Of a stretch of DNA of 64,000 nt, positions 54,320 through 64,000 are shown piece by piece. Within the stretch, counting starts at the first letter, position 1; each line of letters begins with the position of its first letter. The notes below the pieces were generated by a model that saw nothing but the letters and a program-made list of their open reading frames with translations, was not told where the DNA came from and made no database searches. This DNA is from Metaphire vulgaris (Eukaryota > Annelida > Clitellata > Crassiclitellata > Megascolecidae): contig CM030867.1 of assembly GCA_018105865.1 (NCBI GenBank), forward strand, positions 8,356,619 to 8,420,618. Reading direction: 5' to 3'. A program made the translations under genes and the position numbers.

Positions 54320-54545
54320 TTTTGAATCATCATCATCATCATGATTGTTGCTTTCTGCCAGCTCATTAGCGCAATAGCTAGACACAAAACTTCTCCATTT
54401 ATCTTTTTCGGTTGTTAATCGCTTTCCATCGATTACTGATAACTGGTATTCTTGAAAGTCTTCTTTGATGTCATCCATCCATTTTTTCCTGGGCCTTCCT
54501 CTTCTCTTTTTTTCATCATCATCATTTATTATTTCCAAAGCATAA
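54320..54545 (-). mobile_element. LINE RT C-terminal fragment
   Basis: The minus-strand frame reads KKRRGRPRKKWMDDIKEDFQ, then DKWRSFVSSYCANELAESNN before a (GAT)n tail. It is the end of an RTE-type reverse-transcriptase open frame. Confidence 0.75.
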
Positions 54546-55104
54546 AAATCATTGAAAGTTACTTAATAACATCTGTAGAAGAACTTAATAATAACATTTG
54601 TACAAGAACTTAATTATAATTATAATTGCCTTCTTTATATGTGTGCACGTGAGTCTAATATTGAGTGTTTTTCTTGGCAATGGTTTTTGGCAATGGTTCT
54701 TCAGAGTCAAAAAGTTGTTTGTGAACTTACATGTGAGACGGTGATGATTTCCAATGTATGACTATCAGTCTTCATTTCTCGTGTTGATACTTACTTACCA
54801 GTTTTAGAAGTCTAATAAACAGTGTAGGCATGATAGTATTGTCATTTAATACTATTACAGTAAAAACTCATTAGTTTGGTCTTCGGGAGACCAAAAACGT
54901 GCCTGTGTTTGTCACGAGTATGTATTCACCAAGCTTTGTGTGTTAGGTGGCAGCCGCCCTTTTTGTGCTAGTGAGAGTTTTAGGGTGAGAAATTCTGCTT
55001 GAACTGTATTGTTGAGTGAAGTCTTCAGTCGGAACTAAGGCGGAATAAAGTTCTCCAGTTTCTAGTTTCGCACATGTTCACAGAAGTGTGATTTTGAACT
55101 CTTA

Positions 55105-55185
55105 TTAACCCTTCCGCCCCATGAGGCCAACATTTCGGCTTCGTGACCTATTGGTTATATGGACTGCCTCGGTCATAGGGTTGAA
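55105..55185. repeat. TTAACCC hairpin element, type B
   Basis: TTAACCCTTCCGCCCCATG to CATAGGGTTGAA with interior GGCTTCGTGACCTATTGGTT. Confidence 0.75.
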
Positions 55186-56594
55186 CAGTATATGTCTTCA
55201 GTTGTTAAACACTGCATTTTATTCAGGTTAAAAGTCAGGATAATGATGGCAGGGTCGAGTGCAATTGTTTTATATTTGGTAGGCTCGATCGACAATCTAT
55301 AAAATATTCTGCAATGACCCAATGCGTTTCTTCTGCTGGTCTAAATTGCTGCATTTTCTAAAGCAGCTACTCGTTTTTTGTGTTTTTTTTGCTTTTTAAC
55401 CGAGGACTCAGATTTTTTAGAGTCTGTTGCAAATTTTTGTGGGAATCTGTTTTTAAAAAAAAGTGAATCTGTGTTTTTTTAAACCAAAAGTCCCGTTTGT
55501 CTACTTGGTTAGCTTACTGAACATTCATATTTGAATCAATTTGACCAAGAATGATGTTTTAGTATCCAGCCAGATGATGTGCTTTGTACTGTGTAAATAT
55601 TAGTATTTTACTTGGGAATGCATGCAAAGCAGTGAAAAACAATGCAAGTAGGCATTCAACTCTTTAACCAAATTTGCAAGAAGTTAAACTTTTGTAATTT
55701 TCAGCAGATGGTGATCTGCCTGAGTTCCATGTTAGTTTCTTTTAAGCTTTATTTGAGTTTTTGAGGAATTTTTGGATCAATTTCTATTATAGTTTAGCGT
55801 TCTATCCAACCTAATGCATTGTTTTTATTCTAAAATGAAATAATGCTATTACAGTAGGTATTTGCTGTTTCTACATTGGTTCATATTTAGTAAATTTCAG
55901 ATTGGTTCCAATTAAGTGGATTTTGAGTTGATCTTAAAGGGTCATTGTTGTAAAACTGCAAACTTGTATGTACGGTTATGTTTTGTGAATTAGTTTGCAT
56001 GTGCTGTCATTTTTGAATAGTTCTTTTGCCTTTAGTCTAGCAGATTGTTTTATATGATACCAGAGTTAATGTAATCAAAATAATGTTGGTCACATGCCTT
56101 GTATGTTAAAGGAAACTATTGTAGATTAGTGATGCTCTTCTTGGCTACAGTAGTTAGGGCAAACTGTTTTTGTTATAAGTTGCATAGAATTATGTGGCAG
56201 AAGTTTTCATATTTAGCTACTGGTAGTTACAAACTGTATAAAAATACTGTATGTTACTTTGAAGCATTAAATTACAAACACAGATGGAACTAATTTTACA
56301 GTATGAGCTTTACAATTGTGTAAATAACTTTTTTAAAATTAATATTTGGAGTATTCTCTTGAATTATCTCTTGTTTTTTCTTGTTGGGTTGAGGCTGGAC
56401 ATTCAAATGCCGTCATTTCGTTTGCAGATTAATTTCCATGATTGTTTATGCTGTTGCTTGGTTATTTGCCACTGCTTTTGAGATTTTAGTTTTATGGACA
56501 AATTTAATTAAAATTAATTTAGTATAAAATGTCTTTTGAAAAGCGGCCACTGTTTCCAAATTTTCTGTATTTGAACGAATATTTTTAGATGTTT

Positions 56595-56597
<3 letters not shown>

Positions 56598-56657
<60 letters not shown>
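56598..56657. repeat. (TA)n microsatellite
   Basis: About 29 perfect TA units. Confidence 0.97.
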
Positions 56658-56660
<3 letters not shown>

Positions 56661-57005
56661 TAATCAAAATGGAAGTGTATATGATAACAGGGTGTAAAAC
56701 GTCATTTTGCTTCTTGTATCACTGGCCGAATGGCTTGCATAAAGACTGTATACACACGTGTTCCAAGGTTAAGTGTGCCATGGACATCAGTTGTTATGAA
56801 TTTGTGGTGTCTGAACTTTTGTACTTTTGACAGAACTGCTGTGTCCAGTGGGAGAGAAATTTCTGGAAACGGATTTGTAAATAAATACTTTTGCTGTTGA
56901 TCTCTATAAACATGTCTTGTGCTTGTATCTTTATTGAGTTCACTGCTCTGTTACAGTCAAAGGTTAATTTGTCAGCATAGATACATTTTTTGTTTTGTTG
57001 AATGA

Positions 57006-57006
<1 letters not shown>

Positions 57007-57045
<39 letters not shown>

Positions 57046-57046
57046 G
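57007..57046. repeat. (ATT)n microsatellite
   Basis: About 13 ATT units, near the right-hand end of the T-biased region. Confidence 0.95.
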
Positions 57047-57564
57047 TGAATAGATAAAATTACTAATTTGTACTTGTTTCATTACTGAAAAATGTTTCTT
57101 TGACTTATATAACAACAGGCCTCTGTTTCCATTTATGCCATCGGTGCATGACCTTTTTAGGCTGAAGGTCAAATTTGAGCATTCTCAGATTACTCGTGGG
57201 CCGCAATCTCGACATGCATATTCTATCATTTGCCAGCGTTCCGGAGTAAGGGAGGGAACAACATGACTCTCACAGACCTAGCCCCGGCTATGGGGCTTGA
57301 GGCAGTGGGATGGAATCCATGAACAGGGTCGTCGCACCAACCGAAAAATATTAGGGTATTATTAAATTCAAATCTTGACATTTGGCACATATTTTTCAGA
57401 CCCTATGGCAATATCACAAATGAAAAATGTTTCAAAAATCAGTTGTTCCTAGTGGGGGTCTGGGGTTCCTACCTTGAACTTTGGAGCAAATTTACACACT
57501 ATATGACGGCCAGGCCTGAGGAGAGGGGGTGCAGCCGGTACATTGTTCTGGGGCTCATAGGGGT

Positions 57565-57695
57565 CCATGTGGCCGCCGAGAGGGGGCAAATGCACAGGGG
57601 CCCGGAAGAAAAGGTCATCAGCAGTTTTCACACGTGTTAGGGAGGGGGCGTGACTTTCTTCTGCACAGGGGCCCGGAATTTCTCGGCGGGCTTGA
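57565..57695. mobile_element. MITE remnant of the 58343-58614 family
   Basis: Starts GGCCGCCGAGAGGGGG and ends CCGGAATTTCTCGGCGGG, the same terminal phrases as the element at 58343-58614 in the opposite orientation. GCACAGGGGCCCGG occurs twice. Confidence 0.55.
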
Positions 57696-57868
57696 TGACA
57701 GCTATTTGACATATCACTTTACCACTCGTCAGATAAAATTTCTTAGTGTTCCTGCAAGAATTCCCCATATGTTTTGACCTGCTCATAGGCTCCAGACCCA
57801 GGTTGCCCCTATGGCTCATCCGTATATTACCAGTAGGCCTACATACGTAAAAGAAGCATAGCTATGGG

Positions 57869-58009
57869 CAGGGTTATTTCTAGGATTATCAATTGCCAAT
57901 TGGGGGTGTCGGTCTCAAGTTGGAGGGTGTTAGGGGTGCATCTCAGGCTCGGATTGGGGAAAATTTCGGGGTGTCGGAGGGGTGTTAGGGTGATGTAAAA
58001 ATATCCCAG
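57869..58009. mobile_element. hAT-like MITE with perfect 8-bp TSD
   Basis: A 141-bp element, CAGGGTTATTTCTAGGATT to AAAATATCCCAG, flanked on both sides by GCTATGGG. GGGGTGT phrases fill the interior. Related sequence recurs at 62809-63498. Confidence 0.82.
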
Positions 58010-58342
58010 GCTATGGGCAAGGCGTATGAAGATAATTAAGCTATTGGATTTGTGCGTATGCGCTGATACAGGAGAACCAAATGAGGCCCATGTAAGTTCT
58101 TATTGGGCGTGACAGTTTCTTATTTGGGGCCATTGCCTGCCGAACAGATGACACTAGTTTTAAAAAAGGAAGACTTTCTCCTTTCGCGGAACGTCTGGTA
58201 ACACTAGGCGTAGTAGGCGGGCAGAAATATAAGCCTAAATGGCATAGACCTGAATGAGTCAAGGGTCCGTCCATATACTGTAGTAGTTATGCACTGACGG
58301 AGAACCTGGGAGGTGTCGGATGTTGGAGATTTTTTCTATGTA

Positions 58343-58614
58343 CAGGCCCGCCGAGAGAAATTCCGGGCCCCTGTGCAGAATAAAATTGTTTGACGACCTT
58401 TTTTGCTTGTCGGCCTCTTTTAGGCCTACATCTTAAAATTACAGTGTAGGTGATGATCTTTTTTTGCTTCTCAAGTCTCAACCTTTTCACGCCGGGCCAC
58501 CTTTTGCTCGCCGGGCCCCCTCTACTTTGGTGTCATTATTCATATTATTGTTAATTATACATTTCATCATCGGCCCGCCGGGTCCCTGTGCAGTTCCCCC
58601 TCTCGGCGGCTCTG
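58343..58614. mobile_element. hAT-like MITE, CAGGCCCGCCGAGAG ends
   Basis: Ends CAGGCCCGCCGAGAG and CTCTCGGCGGCTCTG. Flanks TCTATGTA and CCTATGTA differ at one base. It carries two TTTTTTGCTTGTC-type motifs (58391-58413, 58451-58474). Confidence 0.75.
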
Positions 58615-58628
58615 CCTATGTAGGCCTA

Positions 58629-58791
58629 CAGGGCCGGATTAAGTTCCGAGTGGGCCTGGGGCTGAGAAAGAAAAAAGCTCAATTGAAAATCTTTGACAAG
58701 CAAAAAACATTGTCGATTCATAATCGGTGGGCCTATTTTTATGGTGGGCCTGGACCTTCATCCCCCTCAGCCCCGCCTTAATGTGGCCCTG
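58629..58791. mobile_element. MITE, CAGGGCCGGATTAAG ends
   Basis: Inverted ends CAGGGCCGGATTAAG and CTTAATGTGGCCCTG enclose 163 bp with one GACAAGCAAAAAACATTGTC motif. It sits 14 bp after the preceding MITE. Confidence 0.75.
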
Positions 58792-59766
58792 CCTATGTAC
58801 GCTGTGTGCAACGGGGGGAGGAGGTGAAAATATGAGTTCGTGCGTGCCTACTATATGGATGAACCACAAGCGTATGAAACATTTTTCATTATTTTAAGTG
58901 CCGATCAGCAAAATATGTTGTCATTTCAAATAGTTGCGGCCTCGGAGATCGATGTTAGGGCAAGTGTTGTGACCAGTCGAACGAAGCTGTTCAATAAACA
59001 CTATTCCTCACCATTCGCGCTCCATTAGGGCCGCCTACATCGATCTGCGCACGTGCAAGGCGTATAAAATGGCATACCGGCAACCGCATCCCCGCTCCCC
59101 CAAGACCCACGTTATGAGGTATAGATCATGCATGCATCACCACCACCAGGCCTAGCTGAGGAGAGGGGTGCAGCCGGTACATTGTACCGGAGCCCATGGA
59201 GTTTTCAGGGGCGCTGGCCCAGATCCGGTGACGATAAGGGTTTTTTGCTTGTCAGCAGTGGCGTAACCAGGCTCAAAATGTAACCCGGGCACGGCGGGCA
59301 GCTGACCAAGGGGTTGTCCATAAATTACGTGAACAATTTTTGGGTGAATTTTGACCCGCTTGTCAACACCTGTCAAACTTGTTCAAACCCCTCCCCATTT
59401 TACTTACGTAATTTATGGACAGCTCCAACACCGCAAAACTCATTAAAAAATTAGCATGAATGATTTAACAATAGACATCAATCGGTCAGTTAACTTTGAG
59501 AAAATTAAAGTTTCACAAATGCAGGTCATAAGGACTACAAAGCAACATAAAACATAACCATTGTGTAACGGCAGCCTTACCAATCAAATCAGCCACTTCC
59601 TTTTTTTTCTTTTTTGCGAATTTTAAATTGATCCCACTCCACGAGACAACGCAAGTGCTCAACAGATGAGTTATGAAGTGTAATCCATACCTTTGACCTG
59701 TCGCGTGCTGCCAATCGGAAAATCCTGCAGGTTCACCAAATGGTGAACTTTCTTTGCTCCAGTAAC

Positions 59767-60159
59767 CAGTGGCGGCTCCACCGGGGAAGCCAGGGGGGCC
59801 CGTGTCCCCCTACTGAGATACTACCCCCCCATTGGCCCCCCTGTTGAGACCCTATATATATATACTATATATAAAAATTTACCAAAAAATATTTAAAAAT
59901 TGCAAATTTGCCAAAAAATTGGCCCAAAAATTGCCAAAATTGCAAACAAAATTGCAAAAAATTGCCTAAAAATTGGAAAAAATTGCCTAAAATTTGCACA
60001 AATTGCCTAAAAATTGGCAAAAAATTTTCTCGCCCCCAAGAAAAGTGTGAGATGACGCTACTGTACTTAATACTACATATCTAACAACAAATGGTTGCCC
60101 CCATGATTAGAAGTTGCCACCCCAACGCCCCCACTTGCCAAATCCTGGAGCCGCCAATG
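59767..60159. mobile_element. hAT MITE with perfect 8-bp TSD, CAGTGGCGGCTCCA
   Basis: Ends CAGTGGCGGCTCCACC and TGGAGCCGCCAATG. Both flanks read CCAGTAAC, a perfect 8-bp target duplication. The interior contains a run of imperfect AAATTGCC units. The right part matches 4118-4206. Confidence 0.9.
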
Positions 60160-60769
60160 CCAGTAACGACAACAGAAGCAACACGTAGCATCCTGCTGAA
60201 CTGAATATCCTAACCATGGAAAGTTCTGCAAAATAGCAACTTTGAAAACGACGTTTGACTGGTTTCTGTGCTCCACAAAATTTCCATGGGTATGTCTGCA
60301 ATTTAGGCAGCATATTGGGCTATCTACTGTAGTTCTCCTTTGGAAATGTCCTTTGGGAAGTTATATTCAGAGGCTGAGACTGTTTATTCTGTTCATTTCT
60401 GGAGTTCGCAGCGACGCCGATATTTTAACTTTCTGGCAAATTATGACTATAGCTGCAATCGACGAAGAAACAGTTTGGCCTTCGTCATCCGATATTTCTA
60501 AGCATTATAGTCAGCTGTGTTCATCTCTTCAGAATTTTTCAGAAATCCAAACGCAGACGACTTATGTTACCCAGACGATGCTGATGCCAGTCGTTCTTGT
60601 TTTCTGTTCTTTCCTTGACCTAAAGTGGCCATTGCTGATTCGAGAAATTGTCTTTTAAAAAATCCGACTTTACGCGAGATTGTGAGTAAAGCAATAAACC
60701 CGTACAGATTGGTGCGCCAAATTAACAAGCAGGCATTTAACAATGAAAACAAAGATTAGGGTTTCTAGA

Positions 60770-61380
60770 ATGCTATGTTTGGCCAGTTATGTTATATGGT
60801 GCAGAAACTTGGACTATCTCTAAAGCCATGAAAAAGAAGCTTGAGGCTGCAGTAATGGCGGATCTTAAAATAACAATCTGAAAATATCTTGGACTGAAAA
60901 AAGAATGAGCCTAATCCAAGAAAAAATTGCTATCTACAACTCAGTACGCACAATACAACTTAACTTGTAAGGGTTTCATGTAAAAAAGCGTTGACGAGCA
61001 AAGAGGTCAATTTGGGCGCCCCTACCCCGCGGATACCCGGCGCCACCGTCCACTGCCCCACCCTACCCTTCACCTCTACACGCCACTATAACGTCTGGTA
61101 ACCCTAGGTAGGCAGAGACATACAGCATGCCTAAATGGATAACTGCAATTATTTGGCCATATCTGGCGAATTGATGACGAAAGGCTGATTAAAAAAAACA
61201 CATCATGCTCGAAGTAATGGAAGGCGAAAACATCAGAGGAAGACCATGAAAAGAACGGGGTAGCCAACATTAAAGACCGGTGCAACGTAGACATATCCGA
61301 AGCTTACACAGCCAAACCAAGACAGAGACGAATGGAGGAGGCGAACTAAAATAGCTATAGACACCAACGGGTGTTGCGCC
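60770..61380 (+). mobile_element. degenerate LINE RT C-terminal fragment
   Basis: Contains VMLYGAETWTISKAMKKKLE, later FGHIWRIDDERLI and RDEWRRR-like text, in broken frames. Same architecture as the LINE at 27480-28110 but more decayed. A GACGAGCAAAGAGG motif and a CCCC-rich block interrupt it at 60985-61085. Confidence 0.6.
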
Positions 61381-61387
61381 CATGGAT

Positions 61388-61560
61388 CAGGGTTTAACCT
61401 AGGCCGTTTCCGTGAGGGATAATTGCCCTTTTCCTCCAGGATATTTGAAAATTTCTCCTGGAAATTTTGGCATACTATATCAACTAACAGCAGCCCTCCT
61501 AGCTGACTTTCCCCCGGCCTTGTCAGTTCCCCCGGAGTCCGGAGTATAGATTAAACACTG
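61388..61560. mobile_element. hAT-like MITE with perfect 8-bp TSD
   Basis: 173 bp from CAGGGTTTAACC to GATTAAACACTG, flanked by CCATGGAT on both sides. It is inserted at the end of a LINE fragment. Confidence 0.85.
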
Positions 61561-61574
61561 CCATGGATATTGAT

Positions 61575-61763
61575 CAGTGTTTATTCTAGCCACCTTGACA
61601 TTGGGAGGATTCTGAAATGTTTGGGGGGACAAGGTCTGAGTCTCCACACTTTGGGAAGAGAAATTTCCATCCCCCAGCCAACATATAAAAAATGGGGGGG
61701 GGATTTTAAAACTTTGAGTGTGGGAAAATTTCCTCCCCCAGAGAAGGCGTAGAATAAACACTG
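61575..61763. mobile_element. MITE, CAGTGTTTATTCTA ends, 9-bp direct repeat
   Basis: Inverted ends CAGTGTTTATTCTA and TAGAATAAACACTG. Both flanks read GATATTGAT. It lies 14 bp after the preceding MITE, so two independent insertions are side by side. Confidence 0.8.
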
Positions 61764-62234
61764 GATATTGATGAAATAAAATAACATTTGTCACTATTTT
61801 AAAGTGCTGATCAACAAAATCTGTCGTCAGGTCAATAAGCTGTGGTCCTGGAGATCGACGCTAGGGTAGGTTTTATGACCAGTCGAACGAAGAAATTCAA
61901 TAATGACTTTCTTCTCTATTCGATCTGAAAGACTCGTATAATGACGTCAGCGTTCTCACCCTTATATATCCACATTTAAAAATAGGTCATACCTCTACAA
62001 TGAATGACAGTTGGTCTATCTTAGCTCGTAGTCCAAAGAGGTCTTTAATTTGGAGTTGGACGAGTAGTAGAAAGAGCTTGACGATAATATTAGCGAAGAA
62101 GATACTTGCGTATATCTCTTTGTAGTGATTTAATCATTTAGTCTTTTAGCAAATTAACTGTTCGATCGAAAGCGGTATGCGCTTTTGTGGTTAGACTCGA
62201 CGTCTGCGTATAGCCTACAGGTCAGAGTTAGAGG

Positions 62235-62385
62235 TGGGTCGATTAATCGAAATCGTAATCGAAATCGCGACTTTTGGAAAAACCGAAATCGAAATCGAGA
62301 CGATTATTAAATAAATCGAAATAATCGATAATCGTCAAAAAATAATCGAAATCGCGATTATTTTTCGATTATTCCCGTAAGTTAT
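62235..62385. mobile_element. element end with repeated AATCGAAATCG units
   Basis: Begins TAGAGGTGGGTCGATTAATCG, reminiscent of hAT ends. It consists of many direct and inverted copies of AATCGAAATCG. The matching right end was not found. Confidence 0.45.
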
Positions 62386-62479
62386 ATTATACAATATTTC
62401 AGATTCAAAGAAAGATCAATTTACCGTTGATTATCAGATTTTCATTGAAAATGGATTCAACTGCGTATAAAGACAGGCA

Positions 62480-62810
62480 CCATCTTTCTGGAGTTGACAG
62501 CAGTTTTCGATGCGGTGTGGCATGCGGGTTTAATGTACAAACTCTCGCTCAATTTGCCACCCTGGTTCTGTCAACTTGTGGAATTACTCATCTCTGACAG
62601 ACGGTTCTTAGTTCACTTGGGAGATGTCAGCTCCTGGAGACGTCAGCGAAACGGTCTAACACAGTGTTCAGTTCTAGCACCTATGTTATTCAATTTGTAG
62701 GCTTATAGGCCTACACACGACTTACCGGATACCATAGGTAGGAAGTTTGGATACGCTGACGATATCGGTCTTGCCACCCAGGCTCGATCCTTTAAGGAGA
62801 TTGAAGACCA
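62480..62810 (+). mobile_element. LINE reverse-transcriptase catalytic fragment
   Basis: Reads FLELTAVFDAVWHAGLMYKL, then GLTQCSVLAPMLFNL, a stop, and KFGYADDIGLATQ. FD-VWH, the QGSVL-like box and YADD are the palm motifs of a jockey/CR1-like reverse transcriptase. Truncated at both ends; a MITE begins at 62809. Confidence 0.85.
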
Positions 62811-63498
62811 GGTTTATTTCTAGGATTGTGAATTGGGGTGGGGTGTCGGGTAAATCTGGGGCGTGTTTATTTCTAGGATTGTCGGATTGTAAATTTGGGG
62901 TGTCGGGAAAATCTGGGGGTGTCGAAATTTGGAAGTCTCTACCGAAAAAGGCTGACAAGCAAAAAAACCTTATAGAGACTCACAAAAAGTCTGACAAGCA
63001 AAAAGTAATCCGAGGATAAAAGTTGTGGGGTGTATTTCTCCATTTGGGGGCAGGCCTCTTCAGAGGCTGAAGGAGGCCCAGGCCAGTTGGAATTTCGAGG
63101 CCTCTCCTAGCCTTCCCAACAATTAAAATTTTGACAAGCGAAAAAAGGTAATCACCCATTTTGAGGACCGCAGAATACCTTCCTAGCTTTCCCAAAATCC
63201 CAAAATTGTCGACAAGCAAAAAAGGTCATCACCAAATTGTGAGGCCCCTTCTAGTAGTAGCTATTTAGCTTTCTAGCTCTCCCAGAATTCTAGACAAGGA
63301 AACAAAGAGAGGCCCCCAAATGATGGAGGCCCGGGCCGAATGGCCCTCCTGGCCTCCCTCTGAATGGGCCTGTTTGAGGGTGTTCAGGCTAATCAATATG
63401 CATTCTGTATGCATACCCTTGTCACATTACCAAATTTTAGGGGGTGTAGACCTCAAATTGAGGTGTTGGGGGGTGTTAGGGGTGTAGAAATATCCCTG
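62809..63498. mobile_element. composite of GGGGTGT-rich MITE sequence
   Basis: Starts CAGGTTTATTTCTAGGATT (repeated at about 62867) and ends AGAAATATCCCTG, the terminal phrases of the element at 57869-58009. The interior holds four GACAAGCAAAAA-type motifs and repeats of GAGGC-CC. It is probably several insertions on top of each other. Confidence 0.55.
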
Positions 63499-63525
63499 TT
63501 AAATTGTATTTGCTAATTTGTTACC

Positions 63526-64000
63526 ATGGCCTCAGAACAAATAGGCCTAGATTTACCTTCAGCTTTGTCCCTGGAAGAAATCCTTGAAATGAGCTTAGAG
63601 GAGCTTAGAACAAATTTATCCAGCAAGGGAATTGTCACAAAAGGCATGACAAAATGTCAGCTTCAATCCCATTTGATAAAATTGAGCTGTAGTGTGATGA
63701 ATGAAGTCAGAGATGATAGAGAAAGTGTGGGTAGCAGAAACTCCACCCAACAAACAAACACAATGCCACCTGTAGAATTAGAGGTAGTGGCCCTTAAGAG
63801 ACTGGAAGTAGAATTAGAAATACATAGACTTCAGCTTAAAGAGAATGAGTTAGCTGCACAAACTCAACTTAAAGAAAAAGAGTTAGAGACTCAGGCAGTA
63901 ACCAAACAAAGAGAAATAGAAGCAAATGAAAAAATTGAAATGCACAAATTAAGTGTACAAAGTGAGAGAGTAAGTGAACCAATGATTAATTTGGGGGGTT
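63526..64000 (+). CDS. 5' part of a gag-like open frame, runs off the window
   Basis: ATG in the context TTACCATGG opens MASEQIGLDLPSALSLEEIL. The frame stays open for 158 codons to the window end. Residues 1-55 are a compact region (EELRTNLSSKGIVTKGMTK, SAP-like). From about residue 85 it is Glu/Lys/Gln-rich coiled coil (QLKENELAAQTQLKEKELE). Such an N-terminus is common in gag proteins of invertebrate LTR retrotransposons. No LTR was recognised before it, and a host gene cannot be excluded. Composition differs clearly from the G/T-rich MITE debris just upstream. Confidence 0.5.
   Translation, partial: MASEQIGLDLPSALSLEEILEMSLEELRTNLSSKGIVTKGMTKCQLQSHLIKLSCSVMNEVRDDRESVGSRNSTQQTNTMPPVELEVVALKRLEVELEIHRLQLKENELAAQTQLKEKELETQAVTKQREIEANEKIEMHKLSVQSERVSEPMINLGG

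Larger units (their letters stand above)
49700..56880. other. T-biased AT-rich stretch, possible 3' UTR or intron
   Basis: No exon is supported over 7 kb apart from simple repeats, one MITE, one hairpin and one LINE fragment. The plus strand remains T-rich, as in the zinc-finger introns, up to about 57 kb. AATAAA at about 56879-56885, followed by TGTCTTGTGCTTG, could be a polyadenylation site. It is unclear whether the zinc-finger transcript extends this far. Confidence 0.35.

Overview
The window is eukaryotic nuclear DNA. It has GT/AG-spliced genes with long introns, abundant microsatellites and dense transposon debris, and no operon-like gene packing. Both gene identities and the mix of hAT MITEs, LINE fragments, tRNA-derived SINEs, mariner and CACTA-like elements suggest a non-vertebrate metazoan, probably a marine invertebrate. 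I cannot name the species from sequence alone.

Two host genes dominate and diverge from a shared upstream region at about 20.5-21.5 kb. On the minus strand, 0.8-20.5 kb, lies the golgin TMF1. I could chain 18 coding exons whose phases all agree (1251 codons). They run from the conserved start MSWWDTKQLASFA to the central coiled coils, and the last C-terminal exon(s) lie off the left edge. On the plus strand, from 21.5 kb to at least 47 kb, lies a C2H2 zinc-finger gene of the ZNF541/TRERF1 family. Three tandem fingers span two exons, a separate finger has its own exon, and one 2.3-kb exon is low-complexity. Its ELM2-SANT end was not found. Two single-base frame breaks, one in a (GAC)n run and one near 43.1 kb, look like missing bases rather than biology.

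The introns and the 57-63.5 kb flank are full of mobile DNA. At least seven short nonautonomous elements have perfect 8-bp target-site duplications (hAT type). Also present are nested insertions, two SINE copies, about ten LINE 3' fragments, a mariner relic with long terminal repeats (47.3-48.2 kb) and a 3-kb CACTGG-ended transposon with an RNase-H-like protein (37.2-40.3 kb). That transposon contains a 100-N assembly gap whose two flanks are near-identical copies. At the right edge an open frame runs off the end and looks like a retrotransposon gag-type protein.

The most unusual signals fall outside ordinary feature types. (1) A short motif, core GACAAGCAAAAAAGGTC, occurs about 18 times in both orientations inside otherwise different MITE families. 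(2) A dozen ~80-bp elements are bounded by TTAACCC...GGGTTAA, in at least two unrelated interior types. (3) The A/T strand bias switches at the divergent promoter. No prokaryote-style system, CRISPR array, rRNA or intact tRNA gene was seen.
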